NCBI GenBank assembly: GCA_032622095.1
Contig: CP136066.1
Span: 128,683,917 to 128,747,916, forward strand
Direction: 5' to 3'
From: Siphonodentalium dalli
Taxonomy: Eukaryota > Mollusca > Scaphopoda > Gadilida > Siphonodentaliidae
Length of the DNA: 64,000 nt
Of this stretch, positions 35,301 through 46,325 are shown in pieces (positions within the stretch are counted from its first letter, which is position 1; each line of letters starts with the position of its first letter). The notes below the pieces were generated by a model. That model worked only from the letters and a program-made list of their open reading frames with translations. It was not told the DNA's origin and made no database searches. The translations under genes were made by a program, and so were the position numbers.

Positions 35301-38300
35301 GCAAATTTTCCTTAATTCCCAGGGCTGAATATTTAATGAAAAGTTTTTTTGCCTGCCTACCGTCCCTATTTTTTTCCAGTTTTTGTTTAGGTCTTAGCAA
35401 AATGTACTAACCTTTCTTTCCACAATCTCGGTTTTCTAAGATGTCTTCTATGCACTGACCAGGAGCTTCATTCTGTAATTTAAGAGAGCAAAATCAACAA
35501 AAATCCAAATAACATGAATAAATAAAGACTGGTCACAATGGAACCAAATAAATGTGAATGAAGCAGGCTTCGCCGACTCAGAAATTGACATATAACAAGG
35601 TCAGAAATAAGGTCTCCTTATTTCTATGATGGAGCTGATTTCACTTTGACAGGGCTGATTTCCTCAAATTTGGGAATTGACAAAGAATATCCTTTCAGAA
35701 TAATATATAACTGTTGTAGATCTACATACTTCATACATACTTGTCAGTTTATACAAGGTTCTATCATGACTTTTGCAATGTTCTATAGTGGCATTCACAA
35801 AAACCCAACGGGGCCTGAGAAAAAGCCCCCTTTACTTGGGAGATAGGGCTGATTACAGGGAACCTTAGACCCTGGGGATGAAAAGGTCTGAGAGAAAGTG
35901 AAGCCAGGAAGAAAGCTTTGGCAGCAGTATTGTTGAGAATCAGCTAAGAAGAGCTACTGTGGCACAAAAACTGACATTTAATAGGTCGACTGCAAACATT
36001 AAAGTTGAAGATATTTTATACTTCAATTCTGATTCCTGCTTCACCTGTATGTTCCCAATCATTTATTAGGCCATTCCATGTCACGTGTGTTACATTTTGC
36101 ACGAAATTTTGGTGATATTTTCAAGCAGCATTTGGTGTGCATTCAATATAATATAAAATGAAAGTGTCAATGACACTGTAGCTCAACTTAGGTAGGGGAA
36201 TAATTTAATGGTTGACAGTAAATGGAGGAATAGGAAAGATGCTAATTGAAATGTCTAACCTGCGCCAAAGGATTTAGTGATGCAAAGAGTAAAATACAAG
36301 ATGGCTGCTGGTGGCCATTTTTTTTGGCCAATTGACCCCAAAAGAACTTGTTCCCATCTACGTATAATTGTTAACATCCATGACAAATTTTATGAAGATC
36401 TGACCAAAGCTACGACCTACAAATTTCATGATGATCACACAAACAGTACGACCTGTAGACCGCGCCAATGGATTGAATTTTGAAATCCAGGATGGCCGCT
36501 GGCAGCCATGTTTTTTTTTTGGCCGAATGACCCCACAATGACTCGTTCCCATCTACATGTCAACATTCATGACAAATTTCATAAAGATTAGACCAAAGGA
36601 ACAACCTGTAGCCCGTGCCAAAGGATTTAGTCATGCAAAGAGTAAAATCCAAGATGGCTGCTGGCGGCCATGTTTTTTGGCTGAACGACTCCAAAATCAA
36701 TCGTTCCCATCTACATGTCAGTGTTAACATCCATGACAAATTTAATAAAGATCAGACCAAAGGTATGACCTGTAGCCCACGCCAAAGGATTTAGTCATGC
36801 AAAGAGTAAAATGCTGGTGGCCATGTTTTTTGACCGAATGACCCCAAAACGACTCGTTCCCATCTACATGTCATTGTTATAATTCATGACAAATTTCATG
36901 ATGATCAGACGAACATTACGACCTGTAGCCCGCGCCAATGGATTGAATTTTTAAATCCAAGATGGCCGCCAGCGGCCATGTTTTTTGGCCGAATGACCCC
37001 ACAATGATTCGTTCCCATCTACATGTCAATGTCAACGTTCATGACAAATTTTATAAAGATTAGACCAAAGGCAACCTATAGCCCGCGCCAAAGGATTTTT
37101 AGTCATGCAAAGAGTAAAATCCAAGATGGCTGCTGGCGGCCATGTTTTTTGGCCGAACGACTCCAAAATCACTCATTCCCATCTACATGTCAGTGTTAAC
37201 ATCCATGACAAATTTCATAAACTTCCGACCAACACAACGACCTGTAGCCCGCGCCAAAGGATTTAGTCATGCAAAGAGTTAAATCCAAGATGGCTGCTGG
37301 CAGCCATGTTTTTTGCCCGAACGACCCCAAAATCACTCGTTCCCATCTACATGTCATTATTAACATCAATGACAAATTTCATGATGATCAGACGAACAGT
37401 ACGACCTGTAGCCCGCGCCAATGGATTGAATCTTGAAATCCCAGATGGCTGCCAGCGGCCATGTTTTTTGGCCGAATGACCCCAAAATGACTCGTTCCTA
37501 TCTACATGTCAATGTCAACATTCATGACAAATTTCATAAAGATCAGACCAAAGGTACGACCTGTAGCCCGGGCCAAAGGATTTAGTCATGCAAAGAGTAA
37601 AATCCAAGATGGCTGCTGGTGGCCATGTTTTTCGGCCGAACGACCCCAAAATCACTCGTTCCCATCTACATATCATTGTTAACATTCATGACAAATTTCA
37701 TGATGTTCCGATCGAAGCTACGACCTGTAGCCCGCGCCCAAGGATTTAGTCATGCAAAGAGTAAAATCCAAGATGGCTGCTGGTGGCCATGTTTATTGGC
37801 CGAACAACCCCAAAATGACTCGTTCCCATCTACATATCAATATTAACATCCATGACAAATTTCATGATAATCAGACGAACAGTACGACCTGTAGCCCGCG
37901 CCAATGGATTGAATTTTGAAATCTAAGATGGCTGCCAGCGGCCATGTTTTTTGGCCGAATGACCCCAAAATGACTCGTTCCCATCTACATGTCAATATCA
38001 ACATTCATGACAAATTTCATGAAGATCAGACCAAAGGTACAGCCTGTAGCCCGGGCCAAAGGAAATTGTTGACGGACACACGCACACACGGACGACGGAC
38101 GCCAAACCATGGCAATAGCTCAAACTTACAAAAGTAAGTTGAGCTAATGATTCACTGTATAGTCGAGATAATAACCCCTTCATAACTATGCGATCGGTCC
38201 TTAAGGCTGTGTAGTAAATGTATTACTGTACAATGCTTGTATATGACTGTCACGTGTGTTACAGTGCACAAATGAGAAAAAAAGGACCTCTGTTTTCTAT

Positions 38301-41300
38301 GCAAAAAGTCTGTGAAGTTAATTGTTTGATACATAATTGGCACTTTTTTCCAATAAGAAAAAAGACTCTTCTTCAATGTGCAATTAGTAATTTTAATGAG
38401 AGTTGAATGTATTTCTCGCCCCGATAGCATATTCACTGTCACGTGTGTTACATCGCTCTGTCACGAGTGTTACGCATGCGAAACCAGTATCCTATTTTCA
38501 ATCAGTTCATAACCAATTGTCCATTTTATGCACAAGTTTTGTTTCAAAAGATGATTTTATGCATATTACAGCAGAACATAACAAAATTTAATATCAATTC
38601 ATAAGAAGAGAGGTACAAGGGAACATGACATTACTAGACATAAACAAAGCCCATTGTTGATGAACAACATCATTAGATAGAAAGTATTTGTTCACAATCC
38701 ATTTAACTGGTTAACAAAGCTAGCTGCAGAGAATACTTTGGTTAAGTTTTCTTAAACCACTAAAATGTGAGACCATATTACTGGTATATATCTGATGTAT
38801 GGTATATGACTGAAATGAAGACATGTGCCCAGCTTAAGGGGTATTAAAAGCTTCAAACTTCAAATTGAATGCTGTGGGTGCACACTGCACACCCTTGTTG
38901 TGTTCCAGAATCGGCTGGATTATGAATGCACGAATGACTTACAACATATGACACCAATCCCTCTAGATATTGTGAAGGTATAATATACAATCTCGTACTT
39001 AATTCATTGCCACAAAAACTGTTCTGTAGAGAATTGAGATGAACGTTCATTCTTACTGTATCAAGAAGAAACTAACAGAACAGTACATTTACACAGTGAC
39101 TAGACGCTGCAGATGCAATAATTCCTATAACTTTAGTAAATATTCCGGAGCCGTGTACAAGTGTAGATTTGATGTATTTGAGCATGACTGGGTGCCAGAA
39201 ATAGTGGGTTTTGTAACTATTGGAAGTACATGTAAAAGATTATTTGTCAATTTGCTATTTTACCAGATAAAATGAGTCAACCATACACAATTACAAAATG
39301 TAAGACCCGATGCATACACCTCATCAGTGTAATTTAAATCCATTTTCTAATTAATAATGGTTAATTATTGTATTTTGGATTACTAATATCTATCATTGAA
39401 AAGATGTGACAGTCCACTTATAGTCAGACCAATATAAAGGATCATATTTCAGATGCGTTTTGGCATAGAGGAGTCTGCAGATCTGTTTTGAGATCAAGAT
39501 TATGAATTTCCTATTGATAATCTGTATGTGGAGGTGTTATGGTAATAGCCAGACACCTGTGATGCGTTCAGTTCAGAACAGGGTATAATGTTTAGCCGCA
39601 GTTGTCAGAAATTAATTAACATATATCAAAATGAGTGTGTCAATCTAGTCTGTTTACAGCTATTAGCAACATACTTAATCTAGAAACAGCTTTCAGAAGT
39701 CTTGGACCCATGTTTTCAATCACTACAATCTATGTGTCATTTTTGTAACACACGTGACGTCACGTGTGTTACAGAAATTAAACCATGCATTTGGGCATTA
39801 GGTGGTGATCAAGTTCAACAAGTTTTTCTCGAAATTGTCCGGGAACGTTTCTACCTTTGAATATGTAATAATGTGAAACATTGTGCAGTATTTCCAGTTT
39901 TAAGTAAAAAATACTGTTAATTCTGTCACGTGTGTTACAAGCCAAATGTGAATTTCCTGACAATTGTTTTTCTTGATATGCATCCTATATCCAAGTAGCA
40001 GGCATGCCTACAGAATAAGGTGGTCATTGTTTGTAAAATGACATGTGAATCAGTTTGTTAATCCTAACATTTTTTTCCTAGAAAGCATCAGCATTTCAAC
40101 ATGTATAGGATCAATTGTTTGGCTATAGTAGCCATAAATTTGAACACTGATGTGCAAGGCACACACATGTACAATCCACATACAAATATTTTTTCCTGAT
40201 AAATTGGATCAACATTATGGAGAAAAATAAATTGTGACCCTGAGTCCAATTTGAATTTTTGTGTGTTGTGGACCACTTTGCGTGGAATGGCCCTATTATA
40301 TGACTATTATTTTTTCTCTTCTGTGTATCACTATTGTTTCATGAAGAAATATGAGATGTCGGATCACACTTAGTAGGTGAAATTTCCCCAGGACAAAAAT
40401 CCATATCACCCTGATACGGAAATTGCTGAATTGTGCCAAATACAAAACAATGATGTGATTTAAAAAATCTGGCACAGATTAGTCAGCAGAAGTTAGAACA
40501 AATTACCAGAAATAAACCACAAAATTTTATTTTAATCTTCAAAGAACAACTATGAATGATCTCCAGACGTCATATTGACTCATAAAATAAACCTTTTATC
40601 ATTGCAGGGCCTCGCTGGGATCTCGAGATATTATCTCAAGATCTCGACATATTATCTCGAGATCTCGACATATTATCTTGAGATCTCAAGATAATATCTC
40701 GAGATCTCGACATAACATGCATATATTTAAACATCTAATGTTGTGGCAATGTGACAACAACCAAGATGGAATGCGAGCAAATCGCTCTCTGTCTCTCACT
40801 CAAAATGGATGTCTGTCTCCCCTCTCTCCCTCTTGCTCTCTCATTCTGTCATGAGTCCCGGTACATACAATCGACTTGGTTCAAATCTGGGAATCTTGAT
40901 TGATAATCTGGGCAAGGTAATTTCCAGGCCAGTTTTGGTACTTGTAACAGGTATGGACGTCCAAACTCCAGGCGCCCAAAAAACAGTTAGAAAAAAAACA
41001 TTCCTCAATTAATTTGTTTTTTGACCATCATTACTACACGCCCGATAACCCTATAGGCTGGTGGCTGTGGGTAGGCATATTGCTGTAGTGATATTGCGTG
41101 GCGGCCCACTGGCGGGTTTCTCAACCAAGGTATGTTTTAGATTATAATTGATCAAATACGCTGTAAAAGGTCAGATTTTTTTATCACGTCAGATGCAGTA
41201 ATTAATGTCTGATTTATAAGTTGAACCTCTTGGTAACAATTTGGCATTGTAGAATACGTTGTTTGAAGACAAAATATCTCGGATTTTGTCGACTTTTTCA

Positions 41301-44300
41301 AACTTTCAAATTAAACAAAGTCCCAAATTTGCTCAGCATGTCGATTTGTAAGTTATTTTCATGAATACATGTGATATAGTATCTCAGTGACAAGACAAAC
41401 ATGACTGCGAACTCAAATAATGCATTTTTCAGTTTAAAAAAGCTATTTGACATACTGTCCCGTCAATATTTTGTGGTAGGCATATTGAATAGCCAAACAC
41501 CGAGAGGATAGACATATGGCAAACACAGACACGCACGTAGCACAATGATCAATAGTGGTTTTAGTCTGAGCAAAACGCTTTTGTTTTGCTATATTATTCA
41601 CAGTGTTGTAAATTCACATCGTCCATGAGTCAGGAAACATACACTACTTATTTCCAAGAACTAAATACTGGCAGTTGTAATGTAAAACGTTTCAACTGTG
41701 ACAAACTTGCAAAATGGGGTTTTAATTGAAAATGGGGAAAGTATAGCCCAAACTATTCAGCATATTTTAATGTAAAAAAAATGAGGCATGCCAGCTTTGT
41801 GCAGTTTTCAGGCTGAATGGTCATGGTCCACTACATACAGATAATACAGCTACCATTTATAGCCGGTTTTATGTTTGGCGTTCTGCGAAAGAATGGCGTT
41901 CATATATTTGTTTTTTTCTCTTCGACCAGAACGATTCATGTCTATGCCGGTTTATGGAATATAAACCGCACACAAATAAATAACAGTATACGCAGGGGGG
42001 GGGGGGACTGCAGACACAGTGTGGAAAAAACTGTTTTCTTCGGTTTGGAAGAAAACAGCATGTATATACCATAAAAAACAGCAAAAACTGCAGTTTTTTT
42101 TCCACTGACCATTTGCCCCCCCCCCCCCCCCCCCCAGAAAAATCAAATCTACCCCAACCGGACAACAACTCAGTTTTACCGGAAACCGAAAAAAAAAAGG
42201 AGCATACAATTCACGAGAAGGCGCTTGGTAACTCACATGTAGTTTAGATTATTATGACTAAAATGGTCATTGTCTACCAGTAGAACGCAGATTTGTACCT
42301 CGTGATGTCATAACATGTACAAACATGTATATTGGTGATCGCAATGCTTTGTATGCACTTTAAAAAATGACAACTAGTCATTACCTCGACTTTGAAAAAG
42401 ATGCAAATGAGATGAGTGAGATACCAGCATATAACTGTTTTCTGATACCATTGGAGGAGAAATTGTTTAATACATGTACATGGGATTGTTCTGCAGTAAA
42501 AATTTGCCAGATAAGCGATCGCAGGGTAGAATTCTAGGTACCCCCCTCCCACCCCCCGGTACGTTGTGTCCCCCCCCCCCCCGGTATACGGTGCTATTAA
42601 CAATAACTCAATGTCCCGCCAATGCTAATAGTTATACATAATTTGATGTGGTATCAATATAGGTAAAGACATTGGGCTCAGAGAAATATCAGGTGCGAAA
42701 ATTAGGGTACGCTATAACCTGTATAGGCTAGCTAGAGCATGGACCATGACCCAGTTATGCCGCATATACATAAACAGGAGCACCGAGCAATAATACAAAT
42801 GTGTGCGGGGCGTTAACTTAATTGAGTGGGCGCTGTTGTCTCATGGGCTATATATAGGAGGAATCGCCGTGAGATTTCGTGTGCATTTATAGTGGTAAAT
42901 ATTTTTTTCAATACCGTGGGGCAGGTTTTTGGGTGCGTCTAAAATTCACCGAGTATTAATATCATATCGGAGAAATGATCACCTCAGAAAAAAAACATCG
43001 AGTTGTCATCGTGGGATGATTTCAGATTTTCTGACATTTAAATCTAAGATTCTGCTTCTAAATGCAGAAATTAGTCAATAAATCTGATAAAATGTATTAA
43101 AACTTAGAAATAATTAGTATTTATTCAGTTAATTATGAAATAATAGCACAAATTTGAGCGGGTTTTGCAACTTCCGTTTAAACTGTATAATGCATATCTC
43201 AGAAATGGTTGACGTTAGAAGTCCATTAGTCAAAGAGCCGACACTTTGTACCTATTTTGTACCCAACCTGCCCCACGGTATTGACAAAAGATGAAACGAG
43301 AACGAAAAATATATTAGTTCCAATAAATATAGTGTTATTGTCGGTTGCCAAACACGCAAGTCAAATTAGATATTTATTACACACCTATTGTGTTAATTTT
43401 CTTATATTGAGCAGTGTAGCCCATACAATATATTTACCAACGTATTCAACACGTATACAATACGGAAAACGTTGACGTCACGAGTCACAAATTACGTCAA
43501 CTTTATCGTTTGAACAAGAACTACAAAATTTATTAATAAAGTCGCCTATCAGTTTGATAAAAATGGCTATAAATTACGACAGATACAAATCAATAAACGC
43601 TAAATCTCGATGTTGAATAGTTCTAGTGGGTGTGTAATAAAACACAACCACACATTATGTGTGCGTGGTGAGAAAATTAAATTATGCTGCAAGTTACAAC
43701 TCGCGCCCCATCGTTGTAACATTGTAACATTCCGCATAACAAAACTTGTGCATTAATTTTCACATCATGCACACATACATGTGTGGTTCTGTCCATTTTA
43801 TATGAATGAATAATCATTCCAGAGTGTATTTATAAAATAATATATGCCAGAAGTTGCATATTGTTGGCTTTAAAGTGCTAAATTGGAGCTTGGTCAATAT
43901 TTACCACGTGCCTATCAACAATGCCACTTGCCTATCATAACAAGTTTGTGCTTTGCCATGAGCCTATCTGCGGTGGCAATATGCCTGTCATAAATTTGTG
44001 ATATGACACTCAGGAAAATCGATATTTTTCCACGAAAAATGTGTCTTTTATTGTGGATTTTGGTTTCATTGTATCAATGGAATGTGCATCTAGTGACATG
44101 TGTACATGAAGCCTACATATCGAGATTTCTACCATTTATATTAGGTAGTTTCTTTGATAAACGACAAAAACCGGTTGTAAAATTCGACAAATTAAGTAAT
44201 AAAAAATATATCTAAAGGCACACGGCTATCATAAATGGTGTATGAATACACCAGTCATGGTCCTATCTAATGCCATCTGAAGCGTTCTTGCCGGGTGGAT

Positions 44301-46270
44301 TCCAGAATTTATGATTTTCCTCAAATTCTGAGCACACGTGTGAAAACCGCCACACAATATCACTACAGCAATATGCCTACACACAGCCACCAGCCTATAG
44401 GGTTATCGGGCGTGTACTATAAAACAAACACAACTAACACTAAATCATCAAATAAATTATCAATTTATGGCAGTATGTACATGTAGTTCCAGAGGAAGGC
44501 CACCCTATACCCTCCCCAACTTTGGGCTGCGGCCTTCGGATTTGACTTTGGCATATAAAACAGCTAGGTGTCCTCAAATAATTATTGAAAACTACACTGA
44601 ATCTGGGATTTGGTTCTCTGTCCCTCCCTCTCTCTCTCACTCCCCCACAATATCTCTCACTCCGTCTGTCTCCCTCCAATCGACTTGGTTCAAATCCCGG
44701 AATCAAATCCAGCTTATTCTCGATTGATAATCTGGGGGTCATTTGATGATGCGACATGGTTTCTCGTCGGGTCGTTGTATATTAATCTACAAATTGGCGG
44801 CACTGCAGATTTGAACACATTGTGACATTGTTGTATATTTTAATATACTTGAAAGGTGGCAATATACCTTTGAAATGTGCCGACTGTCACCGTGTTCAAT
44901 GAACTGAATGCACTCGCCCTTGAATCTGATTGGACAAATGGGTAGTTGATAGACATTCTCTCTAAAACCAGGGAACCAATACATAATTATATATGGCATT
45001 TTAATCAGTGATGTTCTCCGCAATTGCATTGCGAGTGCACTTTGTTTGTATAAGTACAAATGTATGTATACTTAGAAGTTACTAGTAAAGACTATCGCAT
45101 ATCGCGTGGTGAATGCTGAATGAAACAGACTATTATCAAATACTTAGGTTGTTCTGAGTGACTGAGTCGTGCAATTTGCAAGTGGGGGCACACATTTGTG
45201 ATTGTTAATTACCACACTCTGGAAGTTTATTACTAGTTTCAAAACATTTGATTCCTTTCTTTAGGAACCGCCGGCGGTCCATCGTTCATTCCTACTTTTG
45301 TATTGTTTGTATATGTGGCTAATCCTAAAACTGAAATTAATTGCTACATTCCTCTAATGAACTCACAAATATTATAACCATAACATCGCCGAGAACTGTG
45401 CTGGTATTGAATACATTGTGCTCATTAGTCATTAACAGTGGCTTATGATGCACTTTAATACTTTATTAACATAAAAATTACATCAGCCAATGCCTCAAAT
45501 GACCAGCGACAGTGCAGTTATTGAGATAATCAGCACCCAGGCAATAGGCCATATTACGGTATACTTCCACTGATGTTATTAATATTGGGTACGATTAATC
45601 GATTATAGTTGATTATTCATGACCGATTATCGATTATCAAAATCAATACTAAATTCAATTTGAGCCGAGGTTTACCGGGGCTCAAATAGAATTTAGTGGA
45701 CGAGGTTGATAAATTATGTACAAAATAGAACGAGTTTGAGATACCTTTTATCACATGATCAAATAAATGCCAAGCAACGCGAAGTATTCATCGAAAACAA
45801 CAATCATAAACTTCAGCAATCGCAAGTCATTTAAATAATAGTGTGACGTCATCGCACTCGCTAATATTACAGGTCTTACCAATAATTATGAAGCTGGTTT
45901 TGTGGGTCAATTATGTGATAAATATATTTATCACATAATTTGGCCATAAAAGCAGTTTCATAATTATCGGTAATAGACACGTTTAATATCAGCGCGTACG
46001 ATGACGTCACGGCGTTCTTCAAATAACTTGCGATCGCTGTAGTTTATGATTGTTGTTTTCGATGAATATTTCGAATTGCTTCGGGTTTATTTGTTCATGT
46101 GATTAAAGGTATCTCTCACTCGTCCTATTTTATACGTAATTTATCAACCTCGTCCTCTAAATTCTATTTGAGCCTCGGTAAACCTCGGCTCAAATCGAAT
46201 TTAGTGAACTCGGTTGATAAATTCCGTATAAAATAGAAACTCATGTGAGATCCTCTATATATATATAGAG

Positions 46271-46325
<55 letters not shown>

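Larger units (their letters stand above)
36067..40295. mobile_element. TIR transposon with CACGTGTGTTAC subterminal repeats, TTAT duplication
   Basis: Inverted ends TAGGCCATTCCA and TGGAATGGCCCTA, with TTAT on both outer sides (36063-36066, 40296-40299). The 16-mer TGTCACGTGTGTTACA recurs at 36079, 38248, 38437, within the palindrome at 39744, and at 39924, a plausible transposase- or host-factor-binding array. The element is interrupted by the tandem-array element 36181-38144. Without that it is ~2.2 kb and non-coding. Confidence 0.7.
41037..44414. mobile_element. 3.4-kb TA-type transposon, non-coding
   Basis: Inverted ends CACGCCCGATAACCCTATAG flanked by TA. The arms match for about 75 bp through GGCATATTGCTGTAGTGATA. 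Near 43905-43990, ATGCC...GCCTATCA words are reiterated. No transposase frame is present. A MITE (42909-43283) and homopolymer tracts lie inside. Confidence 0.8.

Noticed and set aside
36277-38137. Several frames with a KIQDGCWWPC-type peptide
   Set aside because: Translations of the ~160-bp AAB tandem units; reappear at 60.5 kb for the same reason.
40614-40720. ATCTCGAGAT repeats as a CRISPR-like array
   Set aside because: Units are palindromic and contiguous with no unique spacers, and the context is a eukaryotic genome.
41869-42236. Pro/Gly-rich frames on the minus strand
   Set aside because: Produced by poly(G) and poly(C) tracts.
44680-44705. TTGGTTCAAATCCC as a tRNA B box, suggesting a tRNA-SINE
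   Set aside because: No A box at the right distance and no tRNA-like fold in any of the three copies.
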